From assembly GCA_016765135.1 (NCBI GenBank), contig JAESQN010000001.1, positions 1 through 64,000 of the forward strand: DNA of 64,000 bases, read 5' to 3'. Shown piece after piece: positions 1 through 7,712 of the stretch. Every line of letters begins with the position of its first letter. The stretch's first letter is position 1. The translations under genes were made by a program, and so were the position numbers. Source of the DNA: Robiginitomaculum sp. (GTDB lineage: Bacteria; Pseudomonadota; Alphaproteobacteria; Caulobacterales; Maricaulaceae). The notes below the pieces were generated by a model. That model saw only the letters and a list, made by a program, of their open reading frames with translations, had not been told where the DNA came from and made no database searches.

Positions 1-2
1 AC

Positions 3-128
3 GCGCTTTCCAATTTGCAGCGGCTCGGCATAGTCACTGAAATAACCGGTAAAGATCGTGGCCGAATTTATGCCTACACTCGGTATTTGGACGTTCTAAA
101 CGAAGGAACTGAACCTATCCGGCAATAA
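3..128 (+). CDS. Fic family protein, C-terminal end (partial, 5' end outside window)
   Basis: An open frame enters from the left edge and ends at TAA 126-128, giving 41 residues. The visible pattern (LQRLGIV-E-TG-DRGR-Y-Y-YLDVL-EGT) matches the C-terminal winged-helix part of Fic/DOC proteins that carry a DNA-binding tail. The catalytic HPFxxGNGR motif would lie to the left, so activity (usually AMP transfer to a protein hydroxyl) cannot be judged. It sits beside a decayed conjugation gene, which suggests accessory or mobile DNA. Confidence 0.6.
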   Translation, partial: ALSNLQRLGIVTEITGKDRGRIYAYTRYLDVLNEGTEPIRQ

Positions 129-274
129 GTCTTATTCATCAGTAAAATAAAACATCCATGCCCTCCCATGTCCCGCTATGTCCCTCCATTGCCTAATTCA
201 CTCAGATTCACCCCCTAGCGCAATCAGCTAATTTTACGGCAGCCTAAGTCCAGTTACAAAAAGGACTTCGGGCT

Positions 275-1146
275 ATGTCGCCACAATCAATAATGATCGG
301 TCAAATCATCATCGTCTTTACGACGATTATTTTGACCACATGGTATGCGACCCCCCATGCGTTAATAGGCGGGTGGCAATGCAGTTTGATTATGACGCTT
401 ATTTGGGTGCGCCCTGGTTTACTGTTTCAAGCCATAAAGTTTATCTGCCGTGGAAATTATTTGAATGGTGGTATTCTTTTGATGCTTATGCACCGGGTAT
501 CTTTTCCAAAGGTGGACAGATAGCGGCGGGCGGCGGGTTTGTTGGAACCATGTTCGCGGTGATTGGTTCTGTTTTGCGAGGTCGGCAAGCCAAGCGCCTG
601 ACCACATTCGGATCATCGCAATGGGCAAGTCATAAGCAGATTAAAAAAGTTGGCCTGCTTGGTGACAGCGGTGTTTTCTTAGGGGAACACGAAGGTCAGT
701 ATATCCGTCATGATGGCCCCGCACATGTGATGACGATTGCGCCGACACGATCTGGCAAAGGTGTAGGGCTGGTTATTCCTACGCTTCTGTCTTGGACTGA
801 CAGTGCCGTCATCCACGATATTAAGGGTGAGAATTGGGCGCTCACATCTGGCTGGAGATCAACATTCTCTCATTGCTTGTTGTTTGACCCTACCGATAAA
901 GCGAGCGCGAAATACAATCCACTCCTCGAAGTACGCAAGGGCGAATACGAAGTACGGGACACCCAAAATATCGCAGACATCCTCGTTGACCCGGAAGGTA
1001 TTTTAGAGCGCCGTAACCATTGGGAGAAAACGGCCCATTCTCTTTTAGTCGGCGCCATATTGCATGTGCTTTACGCATGCCCCGATAAAACGCTTTCCGG
1101 CGTGTCTAACGTCAGCGCCTATGGCACAGATTTAAGTCTGGGCTAA
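275..1146 (+). pseudogene. traG: traG/virD4 conjugative coupling protein, frameshifted and 3'-truncated
   Basis: VirD4/TraG proteins are hexameric inner-membrane ATPases that feed relaxase-DNA complexes into type IV secretion. The N-terminus (MSPQSIMIGQIIIVF) reads from ATG 275, preceded by AAGGAC, but after about residue 33 the family sequence continues in another frame (from LGAPWF onward), so a frameshift lies near 355-385. Family features follow: WRLFEWWY-like membrane segment, Walker A (APTRSGKGVGLV), HDIKGENW and NIADILVDPEG-LERRNHWEKT. The match stops abruptly after TLSGVSN near 1110 and a TAA follows at 1144. Walker B and the C-terminal half (about 400 residues) are missing, so the protein cannot be functional. 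It is a relic of an integrative or conjugative element. Confidence 0.85.
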
Positions 1147-1461
1147 GAGAGAGTTTTTGTTCACAGAACATATAGGAATACTGCTCAAATTGGTGGAGCA
1201 ATATTTAGGTTTACCCAAGCTGACAGCGAAACGCCTGCCGCCATATCCAAAAGAGAAGATATTAACCGATATGCGGCGACACTCGCTCATATGCAAATAG
1301 CTGAAAACATGGCAGGCAATAGAGCACCGCACCGCGCCCTATCAATGGCGGTAGACGTTCAATTTGGACAAGCCCTCCAATGTCCTACCAGTTACGCACA
1401 AAGGTCACAAAACTTAGAAAATGCGTGTAGGTTTATTGCGGCAATGTGGGATAACGTGTAA
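1147..1461 (+). pseudogene. Unidentified gene remnant fused behind the traG breakpoint
   Basis: The traG frame stays open for 104 further codons after the TAA at 1144-1146, up to TAA 1459-1461. Its translation (for example FRFTQADSETPAAISKRED and RAPHRALSMAVDVQFG) does not look like TraG and I do not recognise it. No ATG with a ribosome site precedes the open stretch; the first in-frame ATG is at about 1291 and would give only 56 residues. The simplest reading is the 3' end of another gene joined to traG by a deletion. Apart from this remnant the 1147-1510 stretch shows no gene. Confidence 0.4.
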
Positions 1462-1510
1462 TTGGCTAGTTAAGTATATAGTTCCCTTCATTTTTAGCAT
1501 CATGTAGGCT

Positions 1511-2476
1511 CTAAAAATACCTTTGCCCCATTTTACGGGTTAACCAATTTATCACGACTTTGTTAATCTCGTCCGGTTTTTCCCACATGGCCCAGTGCCC
1601 GCAGCTTTCTATGGTCACACGTTCCAAATCCGGGATCATGCCTTCCATCGGGTTCGCCATTTCCGGCGGCAGGAACAAATCGTCCGCCGTGCTGATCATC
1701 AGGCTGGGTTGGGAAATGTCGTCAGGCATGTTGGCGGTGAGATGGTAATTGGCCGTTGTATTACGGTAGAGATTTACCCCACCGTGAAAGCCTGAATGGG
1801 TGTAGGCGCCTGCATAGACTTGTAAGTCTTCGTCGCTCATGACCTGGCCTGGTAATTTTGGTGTGCCTGCGGCTAAATAATTTTGGAAATGTTTGAGCAA
1901 ATAAAACATGTCCGGTGTCGGCTTGGTGCCCGGCGGTGTGCTGCGGAACAGCATTTTAAATACGGCTAAAGGGTCTTGCTCGAACACCGCTTCTGCGACA
2001 TCTGGCTCTTGGAACGCGACAAAATAATGGTCGTCTCCGTAGCGGTGCTTGAAAATTTCTATTGGGTCTGCGGGCGGGCGGCGCATATGGGGGGTGCAGA
2101 CCGAGATAACACCGCGCACCCGGCTTTCCAACATCCGTGCCGCGTGCCAGACGATGATGCCGCCCCAGTCATGACCGCACAATACCACCTCGCGAATACC
2201 AAGCGCCCCTAGCACGCCCTCAATATCACCAACCAATTTATCAATGCGGTAGGCTCTCACATCCTTAGGCGCGCCCGAGCGGCCAAACCCGCGTAAATCC
2301 ATAGCTATGGCCCGGTAGCCCGCATCCGCCAAAGCCCCCATCTGGTGTTTCCAGGAATAAGCCATCTCCGGCCATCCGTGCAGAAGCAGAACGGGCGGGC
2401 CGTCCGCCGCACCGCGTTCATAAACGGCGATCTTAACCTCACCGGCGTCAATTATCCTGGCCTTTGGAAATCCCAT
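1511..2476 (-). CDS. Alpha/beta-hydrolase, epoxide hydrolase type
   Basis: Predicted soluble hydrolase of 321 residues. The HGWPE oxyanion-hole motif, the nucleophile elbow GHDWGG (Asp nucleophile) and a late His in SCGHWAMWEKP are all present, the set expected for soluble epoxide hydrolases and haloacetate/haloalkane relatives. Cap-domain tyrosines characteristic of epoxide hydrolases appear plausible in the middle (YRNTTANYHLTANM). The start is placed at ATG 2476 because AAGGAGA stands 6-7 bases upstream and family homology begins just after (PKARIIDAGEVKIAV); a longer frame opens at 2536 without such a site. Substrate unknown. No operon partner: rpsU is divergent and the left neighbour is decayed DNA. 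Confidence 0.8.
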   Translation of the reverse strand: MGFPKARIIDAGEVKIAVYERGAADGPPVLLLHGWPEMAYSWKHQMGALADAGYRAIAMDLRGFGRSGAPKDVRAYRIDKLVGDIEGVLGALGIREVVLCGHDWGGIIVWHAARMLESRVRGVISVCTPHMRRPPADPIEIFKHRYGDDHYFVAFQEPDVAEAVFEQDPLAVFKMLFRSTPPGTKPTPDMFYLLKHFQNYLAAGTPKLPGQVMSDEDLQVYAGAYTHSGFHGGVNLYRNTTANYHLTANMPDDISQPSLMISTADDLFLPPEMANPMEGMIPDLERVTIESCGHWAMWEKPDEINKVVINWLTRKMGQRYF

Positions 2477-2604
2477 TCTATCTCCTTTTCTCCTAAACTG
2501 TCGCATATCCGCCACAAATGGAAGAAAATCCTGCAATAATTTGTGTTTTGCCCTAGACGCCCCCCGATTGAGCCGCTACATAACCGCCAAATTGGAATTT
2601 ACAG

Positions 2605-2632
2605 GCTTGCCTGTGCAGTGATGCATGCAAGC
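2605..2632 (+). promoter_or_regulatory. Hairpin with U-tract in the rpsU leader
   Basis: GCTTGC (2605-2610) pairs with GCAAGC (2627-2632). Inside, TGCA pairs with TGCA around a GTGA (GNRA-type) tetraloop, and TTTTATTT follows directly. The shape is that of an intrinsic terminator or attenuator, 38 bases upstream of the rpsU start. It could terminate a short leader transcript or help regulate S21; which one is inference. Confidence 0.45.
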
Positions 2633-2670
2633 GTTTTATTTGATACTTATTATTGAAAGCAGGCTTTTAC

Positions 2671-2907
2671 ATGGTTGAAATTTACGTACGCCAGAACAAT
2701 GTTGATCAGGCACTCCGGGCTCTAAAGAAAAAACTGCAGAACGAAGGCGTTTTGCGCGAGATGAAAGCCCGTCGTCATTTCGAAAAACCATCTGAAAAGC
2801 GTGTCCGCGAAAAGGCAGAAGCCGTTCGCCGCGTCCGCAAACTGGCCCGTAAACGCGCCCAGCTAGAGGGCTTGTTGCCCATGAAAAAGAAAAAGAAGCG
2901 TTACTAA
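2671..2907 (+). CDS. rpsU: 30S ribosomal protein S21
   Basis: A 78-residue, very basic protein of the small ribosomal subunit platform, near the 3' end of 16S rRNA, needed for initiation on structured messages. The start [20 protein letters not shown] is the conserved bS21 N-terminus, followed by [20 protein letters not shown] and a C-terminal lysine run (KKKKKRY). An in-frame ATG at 2653 is ignored because the family begins at MV. Stands alone between a divergent hydrolase and convergent mechanosensitive channel genes, with a hairpin in its leader. Confidence 0.97.
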   Translation: MVEIYVRQNNVDQALRALKKKLQNEGVLREMKARRHFEKPSEKRVREKAEAVRRVRKLARKRAQLEGLLPMKKKKKRY

Positions 2908-2970
2908 ACTAAAACTATGTTTTTGTAGGGTGGATTAGCCTTTTGGCACACCAATATCAGACGAACAATC

Positions 2971-3801
2971 TTAGCCATCAATCTCGACCTGATGGGGGTA
3001 GGGAATAGTGATGCCGTTTTTATCAAAAGCTTCTTTGATAGACTTGTTCAGATCAAACATCACATCCCAATAATCATCCGCCTGGCACCAAACCCGGTTT
3101 TGAATGTCCACCGAACTGTCATTTAATTTGACAACTTTGGCCCACGGTGTATCTGGTTTTGTCAAAACCGACGGATGAGCGGCGGAGACGTCTTTCATGA
3201 TTTTGATCGCTTTATCAATATCGTCGTCGTAATGAATACCGTAGTCCACATCAACCCGGCGCACACCCATAGAAGTATAGTTTTGAATGGTTGAGCCCCA
3301 GGCTTCGCCGTTAGCAATGATGATTTTTATGTTGTCCAGGGATGTTAAAACCGTGGTGAAAATATTGATGTCATGGACGATGCCTTCTTCGCCTGCCACC
3401 CCGACATAATCGCCAATTTTATAGGGCCGAAACAGCATCAGCATCACTCCGGCGGCTACATTGCCGAGCGTGCCTTGTAAGGCCAGGCCGATGGCCAATG
3501 TTGCGGCACCGAGCATGGCGACCAGGGAGCTTGCCTCGATACCCATTTTGGTAACTGCTGCTACAACTACAATCACGGTCAGGGTATATTTCGCGATAGA
3601 CCCTAAAAAATTGGCCAAGGTATCGTCAATATTCGGGGCTTTGACGATATTTTTGCGCACCACATTGCCGATACGTTTGGCAATCCATAAACCAATGACG
3701 AGTATAGCCAAACCGACGGCAATATTGATGAAAGACGGCAGAGCCTTTTCCCAATACGCCATCAATTTTTCAGGTGTTACATAGCTTGTTACATTTTCCA
3801 T
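2971..3801 (-). CDS. Small-conductance mechanosensitive channel, MscS family
   Basis: A 276-residue protein close in size to E. coli MscS (286). Three hydrophobic helices occupy residues 20-110. The pore helix TM3 is rich in Gly/Ala (AMLGAATLAIGLALQGTLGN), followed by AAGVMLMLFRPYKIGDYV, the classic MscS signature, and a cytosolic beta domain with the conserved vestibule (PYPHQVEI near the C-terminus). Such channels open under membrane tension to release solutes on hypo-osmotic shock. Lies 27 bases downstream of a second MscS gene on the same strand, so the two are probably co-transcribed paralogues. Confidence 0.92.
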   Translation of the reverse strand: MENVTSYVTPEKLMAYWEKALPSFINIAVGLAILVIGLWIAKRIGNVVRKNIVKAPNIDDTLANFLGSIAKYTLTVIVVVAAVTKMGIEASSLVAMLGAATLAIGLALQGTLGNVAAGVMLMLFRPYKIGDYVGVAGEEGIVHDINIFTTVLTSLDNIKIIIANGEAWGSTIQNYTSMGVRRVDVDYGIHYDDDIDKAIKIMKDVSAAHPSVLTKPDTPWAKVVKLNDSSVDIQNRVWCQADDYWDVMFDLNKSIKEAFDKNGITIPYPHQVEIDG

Positions 3802-3828
3802 AATATGTTCTTTCTGTCTTGTGGGTCT

Positions 3829-4719
3829 TTAAGCGTTTTTAAGTTTAGCGAGGTTTTTTATGCGGTCGCGGGCTTTGGAATGCTCGACCTTTTGTCTTAT
3901 GGTGGTTTGGTGCGGATAGGGAATGCCGACCCCCGCCTTATCAAGGGCAGATTTAACGGCTTGGGATATATCCATCTTTATTTTGCGCTGATCATTATAA
4001 TCGCACCAAATGCGCAGTTCAATATCAACCGAGCTATCATTAAGCTTTACGACTTTGGCCCAGGGCGCAGGGTCAGCATAAACTCGGTCATCGCTAGCCG
4101 CCGCACCCAAAATGGCTTTTATAGCAATATCCAAATCTGCGTCATAGCTAACGCCAAACACTTTATCGAGCCGGCGAGATCCCATGGCTGTGTGATTGCG
4201 GGTCACACCGCCCCAGGCTTTACCATTGCCAATAATGATCTCTATATTGTCGCGGGTTTTCATGCGGGTGGCTAATATTTCTATGGCCACGACCACGCCT
4301 TTAGTGCCGTCTATTTCGACCTCATCACCAATGTTGTAAGGTCGAAACAGCATCAACATAACGCCGGCCGCAATATCGGACAATGCGTCTTTGAGGATAA
4401 AGGCTATGGCCACACCAAGCCCGAGTATAACGGCGCTTAGGGAACTGGTATCGACCCCAATAACCCGCAACGCGATAATGATAGCGCCCAGCAAGACAAG
4501 CGTGCGTACGAGGCCCGCTATAAACCGGGCCAATGTTGGGTTGGGGTTTGCGGATTTATTCATGCCAACTTCCACGGCACGGCCAAATTTTGAAGAAAGC
4601 CACCGACCTATAACAAAAACCAGCAAGGCCAATAAAATGGCAGGCGCTTTGCCTAGTCCTTGTTGTAAGGTTTCGTATATATCAAAATCTGAAATGCCGT
4701 CTCTCCCCACACATTGCAA
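3829..4719 (-). CDS. Small-conductance mechanosensitive channel, MscS family (second paralogue)
   Basis: Up to 296 residues; three membrane helices at about 20-130, TM3 with GLGVAIAFILKDALSDIAAG and then AAGVMLMLFRPYNIGDEV, and the same SSVDIELRIWCDYND and GIPYPHQTT blocks as its neighbour, to which it is clearly related. The tail is longer and basic/polar (RDRIKNLAKLKNA). The start is uncertain: the frame opens at TTG 4719; GTG 4710 is an alternative and no ATG is available in this stretch. Transcribed with the downstream MscS gene toward lower coordinates. Confidence 0.9.
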   Translation of the reverse strand: MQCVGRDGISDFDIYETLQQGLGKAPAILLALLVFVIGRWLSSKFGRAVEVGMNKSANPNPTLARFIAGLVRTLVLLGAIIIALRVIGVDTSSLSAVILGLGVAIAFILKDALSDIAAGVMLMLFRPYNIGDEVEIDGTKGVVVAIEILATRMKTRDNIEIIIGNGKAWGGVTRNHTAMGSRRLDKVFGVSYDADLDIAIKAILGAAASDDRVYADPAPWAKVVKLNDSSVDIELRIWCDYNDQRKIKMDISQAVKSALDKAGVGIPYPHQTTIRQKVEHSKARDRIKNLAKLKNA

Positions 4720-4792
4720 TATGCGAATGCTAGCCGCAATTCATAGCTGGCTTCAAGAGAAAACTACAGCACGGACATTACATTTTGTAGCA

Positions 4793-7537
4793 TTAGGCGC
4801 CAGCCGCCAATTCAAGGCGCGCCATCAATGCGGCATTTACGCGGCCGGTTTCCGGCATACCGTTGGCACGTTCAAAGCTGATGATGGCATTTCTGGTGTT
4901 TGGCCCCATAGCACCATCAGGCCTGCCGACATTATACCCCAAAGATACCAGAATTTTTTGCGCGGACTTAACGTCGGGCTTTGCATCATGCTTGGCGCTC
5001 GCGCTGATCCACGGCAAGTTTGTAAACACGCCATTTGCGGCATTGTTAACGGGTTTGGGCGCATAGGCTTTAATCCGGGCTTGAGCCGGTTTTAAATTTT
5101 CACTGGAAAGCTCAAGCTCAATGGCCTCACTGCGTTGCTTTGCGATTTTATCACCCTGCAGCCCAGCGACGGCATACCAATAATAGGCGTCTTTTAGACT
5201 GCGCGGCACGCCTGAACCGCCTTGATACAAAACGCCAAGATTAAACTGCGAGTCTAAAACACCGCGTTCAGCGGCCTGTGAAAACCAGGTAACGGCCTGT
5301 CCTATATCTGGCGAGGATCCATCTGCACCGGTGGCGTAGTAATGCCCCAAATCGTGCATGGCAATCCGGTTGCCGGCTTTGGCCGCCCGTACCAACAAGC
5401 TTTTGGCAGTCTTCCCGTTGACCTTAACGCCGATACCCATTTCATATAATTTGGCTAGCCGGTATTGTGCCGCTGGTTGACCTTGATTTGCAGCTAGCCG
5501 GATGAGCCTTAAAGCTTCCGCGTCACGCCCCGCCTCCAAATGCGATAGACCAAGCTGGTACTGCGCAATAGCATCGCCGTTCGCGGCGGCGGCCTCCAGG
5601 GTTAGTTTGTTTGCGCTTGCCTGATCTGCGCTATCGCCCAGATCAGGCGCAGACATTGCTTGCGAATAATCACCAATCGGTTCAATGCTCTCTAATGGCT
5701 GCGGGTTTGCACCGTCGCTATTTATAGTGCCTTGGGTGCGTGTAAAACCTGTGTCTCCGGAGATTTCCACACTACCTAATTGCTTGGTTGATACGGATGG
5801 TGTGTTTAAGGATGCATGCTGATCGGTTTTGAAGATTTTCGGTGCAACGGTATTATAGGCAAATAACGCAACTACGGCAACACCACCAAATAGAGCCACT
5901 TTTCTGATTAAACCATGTTTGTCGCCAAATCCACTACCGTTTCCGCCATCAGACCCGCCATTGCCGGATTTCTTGCCTTTGCGGGATTTGGTGTGCGGGT
6001 CAGCACCAGGGCGTGCGTTTTCCATTGTCGGTTCTTGGGCTGTTACTGGCTGTGGAGTTTGTAGTTCAACCGCCGCCGTTTCTCCTGGCATGGGGGGCAG
6101 GGCGGAAGATGGCATGGGGGGGGCGACTGCCGCTGCTTCTTGGCCAGGGGCGTGCATTGAGGGTGGGGTCGCAGGGTTATATTCCTGAATGCTGGTGTCA
6201 GTGACCATATAGGGGGTTGGTGCAGACGGGTTTTGCGCCGCATATTCGGGGCTGTGCGGGGCGTAATCACGTGGAGAAAACGGTGTCGCCTCCACCTGTG
6301 CATTTATTTCGCCGGCCCCGTATTGCTCAGGTGTAGATATGTGTTCGAATGTACTGGCTACATTGCCCTCGCTGGCGTTTTGGCCAAATTCTGGCGCAAA
6401 GACGGGTGTAGGTGATTGTTGTTCAAATGGTTCGGGGGGGGCATATGGCTCATATGGCTCTGGTGATTCTGGTGTGGTGACAAATTGTGGTGGGTGCACC
6501 TCTTGCATATCAACCAATTCCAAAGCGGCAAAGGCGTCTTCGGGCTGCCCGTCTACATTGGTTTGCGTTTCCAGTGTCTCTGACCCCATTCCTTCTTGCA
6601 TCTGGTCTGTCTGCATAACAGGCGGAGCCTGAAAAGTTGGAGCAGGTACACCGGTTTCCGCCGCCCTATCAAATCCGCCGCCTTGTTCCAATGTTTCCAG
6701 ACGTGTGTGTAATGTTGCAATACCGCGCTCAATAGCAGGGATTTGGTTGCGCCGCTCATCTTCAATGGCTTCGATCCGCTGTGCCATGATATGTTTATGT
6801 TCTTCGTAGTCCTGTTGGCGGCCTAGCGCTTCTTCTGCCATTTCGCTTTTTTGGCTCTGAAGACGGGCGGTCAAATCTTCGGAAACAGTGACAATCCTGT
6901 CCCCAATCGATTGAAATGCAGCAGCACTATCTTGCTCCACTTTATCCACGCGCTGGGTGAGAATTTCGTCGGCTTCTTTGCGCTTTTGTTCTTCGGCGCG
7001 CATCCGGTCATCAACTGCCGTGGCCAGACGTGCAATGTGCAAGTTGATGGCGTTAATGGCTTCGGCCTGGTTTTGCTCGGCTGATGTAAGGCGCTGGTTG
7101 GCCTTGGTCAACGCACCCGACATTGTTTCCAAACGAGGGTCGCTCAATACGATTTTTAAATCATGGGCAACATCCAGCCTGGTCTTCTCGATCATACCCG
7201 TCAAGCGGTCTGATAAAGCTTCAATATGTCCGGTAAGTGCTGATGTCTGGTTGTCGCCGTCCAGGGCTTTATAAGAGGATTTTAGCGCCCTGACCGATGT
7301 TCGTGTTAAATTGTTGGCACGTTTCAAGCGCTTTTCAATATCGTCTACATGAGCCCGCAGTTTTTCTAATGTATCACGGCCTGTTTTGCCAGTTAGCTTT
7401 GCAGATAAAGTTGGTTTTGCAGATAAAGTTGGCTTTGCGGACAAAGTGGATTTTGCAGATAAAGTTGATTTTGCAGATGGGGCTCGTTTGCTGGCGATTG
7501 GCTGGCCTTGCATCATTTTTTTTGAACGTGTTGCCAT
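4793..7537 (-). CDS. podJ: PodJ-like polar localisation protein (coiled coil, membrane span, Sel1 repeats, peptidoglycan-binding end)
   Basis: A 914-residue protein with the architecture of Caulobacter PodJ, the polar scaffold that recruits PleC and pilus/holdfast factors. In order: basic N-terminus with SAK(S/P)TL repeats (about 20-48), long coiled coil (about 50-290), Pro/Glu-rich linker (about 300-530), one membrane span (VALFGGVAVVALFAYNTVA, about 548-566), a periplasmic stretch with four or five Sel1 repeats (GDAIAQYQLGLSHLEAGRD and following, about 650-800) and a C-terminal peptidoglycan-binding fold (QKILVSLGYNVGRPDGAMG, about 845-914). A canonical CtrA box lies about 110 bases upstream, and divK, pleD and spmX occur in the same window, which supports a polarity role. 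Symbol by architecture only; coiled coils diverge fast. Confidence 0.75.
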   Translation of the reverse strand: MATRSKKMMQGQPIASKRAPSAKSTLSAKSTLSAKPTLSAKPTLSAKLTGKTGRDTLEKLRAHVDDIEKRLKRANNLTRTSVRALKSSYKALDGDNQTSALTGHIEALSDRLTGMIEKTRLDVAHDLKIVLSDPRLETMSGALTKANQRLTSAEQNQAEAINAINLHIARLATAVDDRMRAEEQKRKEADEILTQRVDKVEQDSAAAFQSIGDRIVTVSEDLTARLQSQKSEMAEEALGRQQDYEEHKHIMAQRIEAIEDERRNQIPAIERGIATLHTRLETLEQGGGFDRAAETGVPAPTFQAPPVMQTDQMQEGMGSETLETQTNVDGQPEDAFAALELVDMQEVHPPQFVTTPESPEPYEPYAPPEPFEQQSPTPVFAPEFGQNASEGNVASTFEHISTPEQYGAGEINAQVEATPFSPRDYAPHSPEYAAQNPSAPTPYMVTDTSIQEYNPATPPSMHAPGQEAAAVAPPMPSSALPPMPGETAAVELQTPQPVTAQEPTMENARPGADPHTKSRKGKKSGNGGSDGGNGSGFGDKHGLIRKVALFGGVAVVALFAYNTVAPKIFKTDQHASLNTPSVSTKQLGSVEISGDTGFTRTQGTINSDGANPQPLESIEPIGDYSQAMSAPDLGDSADQASANKLTLEAAAANGDAIAQYQLGLSHLEAGRDAEALRLIRLAANQGQPAAQYRLAKLYEMGIGVKVNGKTAKSLLVRAAKAGNRIAMHDLGHYYATGADGSSPDIGQAVTWFSQAAERGVLDSQFNLGVLYQGGSGVPRSLKDAYYWYAVAGLQGDKIAKQRSEAIELELSSENLKPAQARIKAYAPKPVNNAANGVFTNLPWISASAKHDAKPDVKSAQKILVSLGYNVGRPDGAMGPNTRNAIISFERANGMPETGRVNAALMARLELAAGA
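7398..7480. repeat. 18-bp tandem repeats inside the podJ-like gene
   Basis: Four and a half units of 18 bases (starting TTTGCAGATAAAGTTGG; units at 7398, 7416, 7434, 7452 and a partial from 7470). They encode successive SAK(P/S)TL hexapeptides in the N-terminal cytoplasmic part of the podJ-like protein. Units differ at a few bases, so this is a moderately old array; copy number is likely variable between strains. Confidence 0.9.
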
Positions 7538-7647
7538 TTAACCTGTTTCCTGAACCAAAGGCTTTACCAAAAAGCCTGTGCTGTTCCCTATTCGAATCAA
7601 TGCGCACACTAGCACACTGGTTTGCCCTAGAATTGCGTTAACTATGG

Positions 7648-7662
7648 TTAAAATGAAGTTAA
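7648..7662. promoter_or_regulatory. CtrA-binding box upstream of the podJ-like gene
   Basis: TTAA-N7-TTAA (TTAAAATGAAGTTAA), the full consensus for the cell-cycle regulator CtrA in Caulobacter and relatives. A third TTAA lies at 7638-7641, six bases to the left. The box is 111-125 bases upstream of the podJ-like start in the only sizeable gap before that gene. Caulobacter podJ is cell-cycle controlled, consistent with this. Confidence 0.65.
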
Positions 7663-7712
7663 CAAACCGGGAAATTATCCCCTATGTCCACAATCCTTAG
7701 GCTGTGAACGAT

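Noticed and set aside
275-523. An 82-codon frame as an independent small membrane protein
   Set aside because: Its first 33 residues are the TraG N-terminus and the rest is out-of-frame traG sequence.
7398-7480. Short tandem repeats that might suggest a CRISPR array
   Set aside because: Units are contiguous without spacers and in frame within the podJ-like gene.
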